Below, in pieces: positions 1 to 5,926 of a stretch of DNA of 6,058 nt; the first letter of the stretch is position 1, and every line of letters starts with the position of its first letter. Source of the DNA: JBGOUJ01 sp041477005 (lineage in GTDB: Bacteria > Acidobacteriota > Terriglobia > Bryobacterales > JACQDG01); contig JBGOUJ010000475.1 in the NCBI GenBank assembly GCA_041477005.1, forward strand, positions 1-6,058. Direction: 5' to 3'. Position numbers and translations under genes: made by a program. The notes under the pieces are model-generated. The model did not search any database. It was not told the DNA's origin and worked only from the letters and a program-made list of their open reading frames with translations.

Positions 1-12
1 AAGAGTGTTTCC

Positions 13-29
13 ATGGGCCTGCGGCCCAT
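13..29. repeat. Short perfect inverted repeat (hairpin)
   Basis: ATGGGCC and GGCCCAT form a perfect 7-bp stem around the loop TGC. The stem is GC-rich and could fold in RNA from either strand. There is no adjacent run of T on either side, which argues against a classical Rho-independent terminator. Its 3' arm shares bases with a second stem at 27-40, so the two folds would compete. Confidence 0.5.
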
Positions 30-61
30 CCATAAGGATGAAAACCGCTCCAGCAGCGCCG

Positions 62-82
62 ATTTGGCGAACATTTGGCGAA
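62..82. repeat. 10-bp direct repeat, 11-bp period
   Basis: ATTTGGCGAA occurs at 62-71 and again at 73-82, separated by a single C. The 11-bp period is close to one helical turn, a spacing seen in direct-repeat protein-binding sites. It lies about 120 bp beyond the end of the nearest gene, so no target gene inside the window is obvious. It may be chance or a small duplication. Confidence 0.45.
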
Positions 83-200
83 GGGCAGGGGCGGCTTTCA
101 ACGGTGCGTGCGCCACGGGGAGCTCCACCGGGACCTCGGAAGAGAACAGTCGCCGAGCCGGTACAGTGTTTCTAAATTGCTGCGCAGCCGGGAAGTATTT

Positions 201-2267
201 CTACATATTTGACTGGATCGTATTCGCACCTTGGTGGATTTCTGTCTCGGTCTGGTTTGCCTCTTGCTGTTGTCTCAGCAATGCAGCTTCTGCGCTAAGG
301 TCGGGCGCAGCCTGTGCCTCCAAGACCTGACGAGGATCCGCAGGTGGACCGGTTGGCAGACCGCCCTGGCCTTGATTGTCTGCAAGGGTCTTGAGTCCGG
401 CGTCAATCTGCTCCCGGAACTGGTTGTGCATCTCCTGGAGCGTGCTGACTTCTATCTCCGTGGCGGAATTGATGGGGCAATCTCCGGGCTTGCTGTTGAG
501 GACATTTATGCCGACCCTGCCGCCGTCCAGCATGTCGCCGGTGCGAAGGATGATGTCTCCGGGGGTTAGTGCGCACGCCCGACCTCCAGCAAAGACATCG
601 AGATTCATGGACACCACGAAAATTCGTTGCTTGGAATCCAGAGCCGGCGGGGCTTCCTGATTGCTGTAACCCGACTGTTGAAAATTTGCCGAAGGGGGCT
701 GGGCTGCAGCCATCTGCTCCGCCGCGAGCTGCTGCCGCACCTCTTCCGCAATTGCCTGCTTTATCTCGGGAGTAAGCGCAAAGGCGGCGTTTTGCGGGCC
801 CCCTGGCGGCCCCTCATATTGCGTCGAATATTGCGCCGGCGCGTCGGCCGCCTGCCGGCTTTCATAGGCGAGCCTCAGATTTTCGGCCAGCAGGAAATCC
901 GTTAGCCACAGCGCGGCGCTCGGATACGCAGAATACGGCGTGAAGTAAGGACCGTAGTACGAATACCAACGCTCTCGCCTCCAGCCCCAGGTGTAATACA
1001 CCGGCTCCTGCCACGGATTGTAGGCCCACGCGTAAAACCCCAGATGGTAGTAGGCACGCGGCATGTAACGGTAATAGACAGCGCCGCGGTAAGAGTACGT
1101 GCGGTACACGGACACATAGGGCCGCCCGCCGACCACGTACGTCCTGGCAACGAATCCCGGCCGCGAGGAGAGCGGGCGCTCCAGGTAGCCTCGGTTCGGT
1201 CCCATGCTAACCAGCCGGCTGCGGTCCGGACGCACGGTTTCGATTCGACGCTCGCCGTGCAACCCGCGAACGACCGTTACCTCGCTGTGATCGGGGCGGA
1301 TGATATGGGCGGAGCTCAACCTTCCGTTGTCTGCAAATCTCGCTTGGACCCCCGGTCTTGAAAAGTGGGTTACTTGGCCGCTCTGGCCAACCTCCCACTG
1401 CCTACCGTCGGGGTGTTTGTATGTTGCGCCCTCCCCCCGCCTCGAGGTCTCTTTCGCGCCTTGAGGTGCAACGAAGGTTCTAGTTGTCCGGGTTGGTTCC
1501 TGCCGGCCGGGCTGTAGTGTCGGCGGCTGACCGTAACGTTGTCCGGGCTGTTGCCCAGGATTCTGTTGGGGCTGCTGGCCAACACGTTGTCCGGGCTGCT
1601 GCCCAAAATTCTGTTGGGGCTGATGGACCACAGGTTGTCCTGGCTGCTGGCCAGTATTCTGCTGAGGCTGCTGGCCGTAACGTTGTCCGGGCTGTTGACC
1701 AGAATTCTGTTGGGGCTGCTGGACGACAGGTTGTCCTGGCCGCTGGCCAGTATTCTGTTGAGGCTGCTGGACCACAGGTCGGCCGGTCTGCTGCACAGGA
1801 TTCTGTTGGGGCTGCTGGACGACAGGTCGTCCGGGTTGCTGGACGACAGGTTGTCCGGGCTGCTGGCCAGTATTCTGTTGGGACTGCCGGCTGACACTCT
1901 GTCCGGGCTGCTGCACAGCATTCTGTTGCGGCTGCTGGACGACACGTTGTCGGGGCGGCTGCACAGAATTCTGTTGGGGCTGCTGAACGCCACGTTGTCG
2001 GGGCGGCTGCACAGAATTCTGTTGGGGCTGCGGGTTAGAACGCTGTGCAGGCTGCGGCTGTTGGTTGGGCGGAGCCGGCGGCCGCGATGGATGGGCTGGC
2101 GCAGTGGTCTTGTCATTGGTGTTACTTTGGGAACTCTGCGAAGTTTTCTTGTCATTCTTGTCATTGTTATTGGTTTGGGCCCGGACAAGCACGGGAAGCG
2201 TGAGTAAAGCCAGAACAAATGCAATCCCCGTCCCCAGGATTTTCTCAGTTGTCTTTCTCGAATTCAT
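201..2267 (-). CDS. Secreted Gln/Pro-rich tandem-repeat protein, function unknown
   Basis: This encodes a 688-residue exported protein. I chose the ATG at 2267 because AGGAGG lies five bases upstream (2273-2278) and a clear signal peptide follows; the in-frame ATG at 2345 would place 26 non-signal residues in front. Residues 1-30 form the signal (basic start, hydrophobic 10-27, likely cleavage after VRA). Residues 31-78 are Asn/Asp/Lys/Ser- then Pro-rich. Residues 79-246 are ten 16-residue units plus one 8-residue half unit. Residues about 278-366 are charged and strand-like, with short PDG/RPD turns. Residues 375-449 contain 20 Tyr and 5 Trp. Two helical segments follow (455-471 and 497-523). 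The C-terminal domain, about 546-630, contains the only two cysteines (C565, C597), then a Gln/Ala-rich tail. The post-repeat layout resembles uncharacterised acidobacterial proteins. No catalytic motif is visible; a surface or matrix role is only inference. Confidence 0.85.
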   Translation of the reverse strand: MNSRKTTEKILGTGIAFVLALLTLPVLVRAQTNNNDKNDKKTSQSSQSNTNDKTTAPAHPSRPPAPPNQQPQPAQRSNPQPQQNSVQPPRQRGVQQPQQNSVQPPRQRVVQQPQQNAVQQPGQSVSRQSQQNTGQQPGQPVVQQPGRPVVQQPQQNPVQQTGRPVVQQPQQNTGQRPGQPVVQQPQQNSGQQPGQRYGQQPQQNTGQQPGQPVVHQPQQNFGQQPGQRVGQQPQQNPGQQPGQRYGQPPTLQPGRQEPTRTTRTFVAPQGAKETSRRGEGATYKHPDGRQWEVGQSGQVTHFSRPGVQARFADNGRLSSAHIIRPDHSEVTVVRGLHGERRIETVRPDRSRLVSMGPNRGYLERPLSSRPGFVARTYVVGGRPYVSVYRTYSYRGAVYYRYMPRAYYHLGFYAWAYNPWQEPVYYTWGWRRERWYSYYGPYFTPYSAYPSAALWLTDFLLAENLRLAYESRQAADAPAQYSTQYEGPPGGPQNAAFALTPEIKQAIAEEVRQQLAAEQMAAAQPPSANFQQSGYSNQEAPPALDSKQRIFVVSMNLDVFAGGRACALTPGDIILRTGDMLDGGRVGINVLNSKPGDCPINSATEIEVSTLQEMHNQFREQIDAGLKTLADNQGQGGLPTGPPADPRQVLEAQAAPDLSAEAALLRQQQEANQTETEIHQGANTIQSNM
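1530..2033 (-). repeat. Coding tandem repeat, 48-bp units (21 x 24 bp)
   Basis: Ten 48-bp units and one 24-bp half unit lie in frame in the repeat protein, encoding residues 79-246. The protein consensus is QQPQQNxxQQPGQxxx. Each unit divides into two related octapeptides (QQPQQNxx and QQPGQxxx), so the whole block is 21 octads. The half unit, QQPGRPVV, sits after the fourth full unit. The first two units are more diverged (VQPPRQR in place of GQQPGQ). Because every unit is a multiple of three and stop-poor, long false open frames arise on both strands over this block. Confidence 0.93.
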
Positions 2268-2524
2268 CGCGGCCTCCTGATTGTGCGGAACAATTCCATA
2301 GGTCCCTCGGGCGGAGCTTCTTGCCAACGTCCTTATCAACAGCATCGTAGACGAAGGCCATCACGCATTCTCCCCAGCGTGGTGGCATTATCGCAAAGTG
2401 GGGGTCTGCGGGGACTCAGTCAAACCCCTGAGGAAGACAGGCGAAAAACACTAGAACGAAAGGCGAAGGCTGCCCAGCACCGCAGCACTGGGGCAATACC
2501 CGCCCGAAAGACACTACCGACGGA

Positions 2525-2556
2525 CGGCAGCGGTTGACGCTCTAACCCCGCTGCCG
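2525..2556. repeat. Perfect 9-bp inverted repeat with alternative arm
   Basis: CGGCAGCGG (2525-2533) and CCGCTGCCG (2548-2556) are exact complements around a 14-base loop. A second CCGCTGC at 2558-2564 could pair with the same left arm, so two mutually exclusive stems are possible. The element sits upstream of the promoter at 2613-2641, so it would not be in that mRNA. No T-run follows on either strand. It could be a protein-binding site, part of a small RNA, or the folded leader of a minus-strand transcript. Confidence 0.5.
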
Positions 2557-2612
2557 GCCGCTGCGGGCGTACCGAGGCACCTCACCTCGCGCAGCGTTCT
2601 CGCCGCACGCGT

Positions 2613-2641
2613 TTGACCTGGGAGTCTCTGTGGCATATGAT
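2613..2641 (+). promoter_or_regulatory. Sigma-70-type promoter for the Kdo hydroxylase gene
   Basis: TTGACC (2613-2618) matches the -35 consensus at five of six positions. TATGAT (2636-2641) matches the -10 consensus at five of six. The spacer is exactly 17 bp. Transcription would start near 2648, giving a leader of about 20 bases before the ATG at 2668, with a weak AAGG ribosome binding site at 2656-2659. This is the best promoter in the window. Confidence 0.7.
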
Positions 2642-2667
2642 CAGCTTCGGTCAGCAAGGCGGCGGCA

Positions 2668-3540
2668 ATGGAACTGGTTACTCTCGATCAGGGGCAGGCC
2701 CATCCGGACCATTACCGGAAGCTGGAGGAGGGAGGTGTTCTCTTCTTCCCCAAGACGCCGTTCGACCTTCCGGAGCAGGACAAAGACTTCCTTCGCAGCA
2801 TCAGCCTGGCGGATACCAGCTACCACAAGAACATCGCCTATCGTCCGGCGCAGGACAAGGTTACGGGCTTTGACAAGGGGACGGTGGCCGATCCGGAGCG
2901 CTTGCTTTTCATTTTGCATACCTATTCCCAGAAGACCCTCGCGTTTCTGAAGGTGCTCCTGCCCAGCTATATGGAAGGCTGCCGCATCGATTACGCGAGC
3001 TTTCGGCCGCAGGAGGAAGAGGGCCGCGAGTTGCCGCTCAAGAAACGCAACGACCTGCTCCACACCGATGCTTTTCCCACGCGCCCGACCGGCGGCGACC
3101 TGATCCTGCGGATTTTCACCAACATCCACCCGTCAAAACCCCGGGTGTGGCTGACCTCGGATCCCTTCGGAAAGGTGGCTCGACAGTACGCCCTGGATGC
3201 CGGCCTGGCCCAAATCGCCGCCGGATCGCCCCTCGGCCGCCTGCGGGAACGCCTGGCTCGGCTGACGGGTCCTGCCCGCTCTCCCTACGATCGCTTCATG
3301 CTCCGGTTCCACGACTACCTGAAGCTGAACCAGCAATACCAGGAGTCCTGTCCGAAGTATCGCCTGGAGTTCCCAGCGGGTTCAACCTGGATCGTCTTCA
3401 CCGACATCGTCCCCCACGCGGTTCTCTCCGGCCAATATGCCCTCGAGCAGACGGTCATGGTGCGGCGGGATGCGTTGCTCGAGCCGAGAACCAGCCCCAT
3501 CGGCATTCTGGAGAGCCTTTGCTCGCGGCGACTGGCTTAG
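2668..3540 (+). CDS. kdoO: Kdo hydroxylase family protein (Fe(II)/2-oxoglutarate dioxygenase)
   Basis: This 290-residue protein matches, from memory, the Kdo hydroxylase family. These enzymes hydroxylate C3 of the Kdo sugar of lipid A to give the acid-resistant Ko form, using Fe(II), O2 and 2-oxoglutarate at the inner-membrane/cytoplasm side. The likely iron ligands are H132 and D134 in LLHTDAFPTRP, and H250 in IVPHAVLSGQ. R147, in the LILRIFTNIHP stretch, is conserved-looking, and R266/R267 lie after the distal His; which Arg binds 2-oxoglutarate is not settled here. There is no signal peptide or membrane segment. The ATG at 2668 has AAGG eight bases upstream and a promoter directly ahead. 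No other LPS gene is nearby. A different dioxygenase substrate remains possible; the family call is firmer than the exact reaction. Confidence 0.75.
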   Translation: MELVTLDQGQAHPDHYRKLEEGGVLFFPKTPFDLPEQDKDFLRSISLADTSYHKNIAYRPAQDKVTGFDKGTVADPERLLFILHTYSQKTLAFLKVLLPSYMEGCRIDYASFRPQEEEGRELPLKKRNDLLHTDAFPTRPTGGDLILRIFTNIHPSKPRVWLTSDPFGKVARQYALDAGLAQIAAGSPLGRLRERLARLTGPARSPYDRFMLRFHDYLKLNQQYQESCPKYRLEFPAGSTWIVFTDIVPHAVLSGQYALEQTVMVRRDALLEPRTSPIGILESLCSRRLA

Positions 3541-3544
3541 CGAG

Positions 3545-3550
3545 TACAAT
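3545..3550 (+). promoter_or_regulatory. Candidate -10 element ahead of the DUF4258 gene
   Basis: TACAAT matches the -10 consensus at five of six positions and ends ten bases before the ATG at 3561, so a transcript from it would be nearly leaderless. It lies inside the interrupted palindrome TACA-A-TGTA (3545-3553). I see no good -35 at 16-18 bp spacing. The stem CTCGC (3522-3526) with GCGAG (3540-3544) spans the end of the upstream gene. The pair may simply be read through from the kdoO-like promoter. Confidence 0.35.
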
Positions 3551-3560
3551 GTAAATATGG

Positions 3561-3869
3561 ATGATTGACGACATTCGTCGGACATTTCGGGACGGACGGT
3601 ACGAGTACGCATTGCATGCGGTCGATCAGAGCATCCTGAGGCGGATTACCCGAGCGGAGGTCGAGGAAGCTATAGCAGCCGGAGAAGTCATAGAGAATTA
3701 CCCAACTGACAAGTACGGCCCGAGTTGCCTGGTTTTCGGGCTCACGAGGAAAGGGCGGCCATTGCACATCCAATGCACCCACCCGACTCGCGTCAGAGTC
3801 AAGATCATCACTCTGTATGAGCCGGATCGAGCGGAATGGATCGACTACCGATATCGGAGGGGCAGATGA
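3561..3869 (+). CDS. DUF4258 protein, probable toxin of a TA-like pair
   Basis: This 102-residue soluble protein has the features of DUF4258. They are an N-terminal H19 with SILRRIT and a helix (RAEVEEAIAAGEVIENYP, residues 31-48), then strands containing GRPLHIQC (H69) and KIITLYEPDRAEW (81-93). Proteins of this type are small RelE/BrnT-like folds often encoded beside zinc-finger antitoxins, and are predicted RNases; catalysis has not been shown for this one. The ATG at 3561 lacks a clear Shine-Dalgarno. Nearby ATGs at 3549 and 3557 end at once in stops, so 3561 is the only workable ATG. It starts 20 bp after the kdoO-like gene, and its last four bases overlap the next gene as ATGA. The order, toxin first, is as in mqsRA. 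Confidence 0.8.
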   Translation: MIDDIRRTFRDGRYEYALHAVDQSILRRITRAEVEEAIAAGEVIENYPTDKYGPSCLVFGLTRKGRPLHIQCTHPTRVRVKIITLYEPDRAEWIDYRYRRGR

Positions 3870-4093
3870 AGTGTGAAGTTTGCGGAATCGGCGAGCGCCG
3901 AAATGAACTGATCCGCTACAGCCTCACCCTGGATGACAAGCTAGTGGTCGTCGATTGCGTACCGGCCTCGGTCTGTAGCGTTTGCGGGGAAACGACGCTC
4001 GCACCGGAGGTCGTCGAGCGTCTTCAGCAGACGATCTGGGAGTCCCGGACACCGGTCAGGGTGTTGGAGACGCCGGTCTACAAATTCCCCTGA
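3866..4093 (+). CDS. YgiT/MqsA-type zinc-finger protein, probable antitoxin
   Basis: This 75-residue protein carries two CxxCG knuckles, C3/C6 and C37/C40, which would bind one zinc as in the N-terminal domain of MqsA (YgiT). Between them lies the strand region typical of the family (YSLTLDDKLVVVDCVPASVC). The C-terminal tail, from about residue 45, has a short helix (PEVVERLQQTIWES). MqsA proper is about 130 residues and adds an XRE helix-turn-helix that binds its own operator; this protein ends before any such domain. The start at 3866 is supported by GGAGG (3856-3860) five bases upstream and by the first Cys knuckle. Another in-frame ATG at 3836 lies inside the DUF4258 gene and is less likely. 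By inference it neutralises the DUF4258 partner by direct binding. Confidence 0.82.
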   Translation: MKCEVCGIGERRNELIRYSLTLDDKLVVVDCVPASVCSVCGETTLAPEVVERLQQTIWESRTPVRVLETPVYKFP

Positions 4094-4278
4094 GGCGGCC
4101 GCGGCGCCACGGCTCATCGCGTTGCGGCGGACGTGCGCAAGAGGGACTTGCGGCGAGCGCGGTGAGCGGCTCGATCCTTCACCAGAGCAGCTAGCCCGGT
4201 GGGTTGGACGGGAAGGCTGCTTCACCGCCTCCGGCTGCGTACTAAGTCGAGGGGCTGCAGCTCCGAGGCCCCGCAAGT
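4094..4278. other. Convergent intergenic spacer
   Basis: Two convergent operons end here. Several small stems are present. CGCAAG (4136-4141) pairs with CTTGCG (4147-4152) around the loop AGGGA. GGTGA (4161-4165) pairs with TCACC (4179-4183). GGGGC (4251-4255) pairs with GCCCC (4268-4272). None is followed by a T-run on either strand, so termination here may be Rho-dependent. No gene is visible. Confidence 0.5.
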
Positions 4279-4932
4279 TTAACTGCCGCTAGCGCGGTGG
4301 TGATCGGCCCAATGGGCCCACGCGACCAGAAGCCACAGGCCCAGCCCCGAAGCAGCTACCGCCTTGTCGCTCGGTGGAGGCGCGCCGGTCCAGGCGAACA
4401 GCGCGATCAGAACCAGGAATCCAATCAGGGACCAAAAGCCCCAACACCCAACGCGGTCGGCGCCGGTGGTGGTGCGGAGATAAAGGACCAGACCGGCGAC
4501 GAAGATCCCCGACTCTACCAGCACGGTTCCCGGGCGGGAGTTCCACAAACCCAGTCCGATGCGGGTCGCGCCGCCCGGCACGAGCAGCTGGTCGGGGCGG
4601 TGAACCACGGCGTCCAGGAACCAATGGCTCACCACGCAGAGGCCCACTGCCCACGCGCCGCGACTGTAGCGGCGCACCGCGAAGTAGACCAACCCCAGCA
4701 CCACCGACCATCCGGCGGCGCCGACCAGGCTATGAGTGATCGGGTAGTCGTAGAAGTCCAGCGGAGTGACGACGGTGTTGCCCGGCGCGATCCGGACGTG
4801 CTCGAGACCGAGCAGCACGAAAATCGGCCACAGCAGATCGATGAGCTCGGCGGCCAGAAACAGCAAGCCTAGGGAAGCGCGCGGCGCCACCCTCTTAGCC
4901 GCAAAGGCCACGCCGAAATGGCCGATGGACAC
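4279..4932 (-). CDS. Polytopic membrane protein, YdjM/DUF457-like putative metal-dependent hydrolase
   Basis: This 217-residue protein has about six hydrophobic segments (roughly 20-42, 68-88, 92-110, 135-153, 163-183, 192-208). Polar His/Asp residues sit in or next to them: H5 (SIGHFGVAF), D32 (AELIDLLWP), D62 and H67 (DYPITHS), H103 and D107 (SHWFLD), and H111/D114 (HRPD). This pattern resembles the membrane-bound metal-dependent hydrolase group around YdjM/DUF457, whose substrates are largely unknown. The start is a GTG (4930-4932) sharing its first base with the stop of the upstream hydrolase (TAGTG), so translation is probably coupled. GGAAGG lies about ten bases upstream. The family call rests on pattern and is moderately sure; a membrane location is well supported. 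Confidence 0.72.
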   Translation of the reverse strand: MSIGHFGVAFAAKRVAPRASLGLLFLAAELIDLLWPIFVLLGLEHVRIAPGNTVVTPLDFYDYPITHSLVGAAGWSVVLGLVYFAVRRYSRGAWAVGLCVVSHWFLDAVVHRPDQLLVPGGATRIGLGLWNSRPGTVLVESGIFVAGLVLYLRTTTGADRVGCWGFWSLIGFLVLIALFAWTGAPPPSDKAVAASGLGLWLLVAWAHWADHHRASGS

Positions 4933-5840
4933 TATTCACCGGCCTTCCGGTACATCGCCCGAATCGAAGACGCGTTGCTCTGGGCGCTGGCGGCGAAGTT
5001 GCCGTGCCGCCCGAGGTCGATTTCCTTGGCCAGCTCCTCGGCAGTCTTGCCCGCGCGGCGGCCGGCCACCACTTGCTTCCACATGTCGTCGAGATAAGCT
5101 GCCTGGGCGCGCAAGGTGTCAGTAGTGCCCAGTGAGCCGTGGCCGGGGACGATGGTCCCGACGTCCCAGCGGGCCATCTCCCCCAGGACCCGGACCCAGT
5201 TGACGTTGTTGGCATCGGCGTCGGCGGCGTTGTTGCCGGAGGTCCAGTTCACGCACAGGTCGCCGGTGAAAAGGATCTTTTCCTTGGGCAGGTAGGCCAC
5301 GGCGTCGCCCTTGGTGTGGCCGGGGCCGACGCGCTTCAGCTCGACGCGGTGCTCGCCGTCGTCGAAGGACATCGCATCGCCGAAGACGATGGTGGGGTGC
5401 TCGAGCCGGTAGGGCTTGAGACTGAATTCGCCGGTGGCGGTGTTCTTGTCCCAGCCGGCCTGGCCTTTGCTGCGGGATTCGGCCGCGCAGTCCTGGGAGC
5501 AGACGACGGCGGCGCCGGCCTCCACGAACAGCATGTTTCCGTAGGCGTGGTCGCCGTGATAGTGGGTGTCGAAGAGGAAACGGATCGGCTTGCTGGTGGT
5601 CTTCTTGATCTCCGGGAGGATTTCGCGGGCGCCCCAGGGGTAATTCGCGTCGATGACAAAGACATAGTCCTTGAAAACTATCCAGCCGCAGTTGGCGGGC
5701 TGGTTGCGGCCGCGGTCGCCCTGCCGGAAGAACACGCCAGGGGCCAGCTCGCGCACGGCGCTTCCCTGCCCCAGGCCGAAGCGGGCGAGGGCTGCGAGCA
5801 GAAGCGCGCAAAACAGCGTCAGAACTGCGGTTCGTTTCAT
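4932..5840 (-). CDS. Exported metallo-beta-lactamase-fold hydrolase
   Basis: This 302-residue protein starts with a signal peptide (KR at 2-3, hydrophobic 4-19, probable cleavage near residue 24-25), so it should act in the periplasm. The MBL metal site is complete: THYHGDH gives H93, H95, D97 and H98; GPGHTKGD gives H175; TGDLC gives D194; and VPGHG gives H234. The bridging Asp at 194 (the Cys ligand position in B1 beta-lactamases) points to a general dinuclear hydrolase rather than a B1 enzyme. C196 lies just after it. The substrate is not predictable from sequence. The ATG at 5840 has AGGAG (5847-5851) six bases upstream. It is the first gene of a two-gene operon with the membrane protein. 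Confidence 0.9.
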   Translation of the reverse strand: MKRTAVLTLFCALLLAALARFGLGQGSAVRELAPGVFFRQGDRGRNQPANCGWIVFKDYVFVIDANYPWGAREILPEIKKTTSKPIRFLFDTHYHGDHAYGNMLFVEAGAAVVCSQDCAAESRSKGQAGWDKNTATGEFSLKPYRLEHPTIVFGDAMSFDDGEHRVELKRVGPGHTKGDAVAYLPKEKILFTGDLCVNWTSGNNAADADANNVNWVRVLGEMARWDVGTIVPGHGSLGTTDTLRAQAAYLDDMWKQVVAGRRAGKTAEELAKEIDLGRHGNFAASAQSNASSIRAMYRKAGE

Positions 5841-5920
5841 CTTCGTCTCCTGGTTAAGACGTCTGCCCGAGCAGCCATCCGGCTGGATTCGTCCTTAGCG
5901 TTCTTTGCGCCTTGGCGAGC

Positions 5921-5926
5921 AATATA
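5921..5926 (-). promoter_or_regulatory. Candidate -10 for the hydrolase operon
   Basis: On the minus strand this reads TATATT, five of six matches to the -10 consensus, about 80 bases ahead of the start codon. I could not find a matching -35 at 16-18 bp, so the call is weak; an activator-dependent promoter or a different sigma factor is possible. Confidence 0.3.

Larger units (their letters stand above)
1..200. other. Non-coding left flank with small repeats
   Basis: This stretch lies 3' of the minus-strand repeat-protein gene and I find no gene in it. The open frames crossing it have no recognisable protein character and run antisense into the repeat-protein gene. It holds a perfect 7-bp inverted repeat with a 3-base loop (13-29). 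This is overlapped by a second small inverted repeat, CATCC-ataa-GGATG (27-40). It also holds a 10-bp direct repeat (62-71 and 73-82). No stem is followed by a T-run on either strand, so I cannot name an intrinsic terminator for the upstream gene. A gene off the left edge could own part of this DNA. Confidence 0.5.
2268..2667. other. Divergent intergenic region
   Basis: These 400 bp separate the minus-strand repeat-protein gene from the plus-strand Kdo hydroxylase gene. I find no convincing gene, tRNA or known riboswitch. The left end carries the repeat-protein ribosome binding site (AGGAGG complement at 2273-2278). No good promoter for that gene stands out: a minus-strand TTGGCA lies near 2325 but has no well-spaced -10. 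A bulged stem (TGCCCAG at 2471-2477 with CTGGGGCA at 2488-2495) and a perfect 9-bp inverted repeat (2525-2556) lie in the middle. The right end carries the kdoO-like promoter. Confidence 0.6.

Noticed and set aside
1539..2207. 222-codon Leu-rich open frame on the plus strand that looks like a repetitive membrane protein
   Set aside because: It is the antisense reading of the Gln/Pro repeat (complements of CAG and CAA codons read as Leu). It has no ribosome binding site and no existence outside the repeat.
1370..2224. 284-codon open frame on the minus strand, offset from the repeat-protein gene, with Ser/Pro/Asn-rich repeats
   Set aside because: Most of it lies over the 48-bp array. Units divisible by three and poor in stops keep all frames open. 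The real frame has a signal peptide, a strong ribosome binding site and folded-looking domains; this one has none.
2401..2495. Possible tRNA or structured RNA from the GGGGT/ACCCC and TGCCCAG/CTGGGGCA pairings
   Set aside because: The pieces do not form a cloverleaf and lack a T-loop (TTCRA) motif. No known riboswitch core could be matched by eye.
4251..4272. GGGGC/GCCCC stem as a terminator for the membrane-protein operon or the zinc-finger gene
   Set aside because: The stem is only 5 bp with a 12-base loop and no T-run on either strand, so it is not a convincing intrinsic terminator.
3941..4276. 111-codon minus-strand open frame over the zinc-finger gene and the convergent spacer
   Set aside because: Its composition is Arg/Ser/Pro/Ala shadow-like, with no motif, and it conflicts with the well-supported Cys-knuckle gene.
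5547..5564. Class B1 beta-lactamase (antibiotic resistance) reading of the hydrolase
   Set aside because: The metal site has Asp (D194) where B1 enzymes carry their Cys ligand, and the HxHxDH context (THYHGDH) is common to many MBL hydrolases. A resistance function is not supported.
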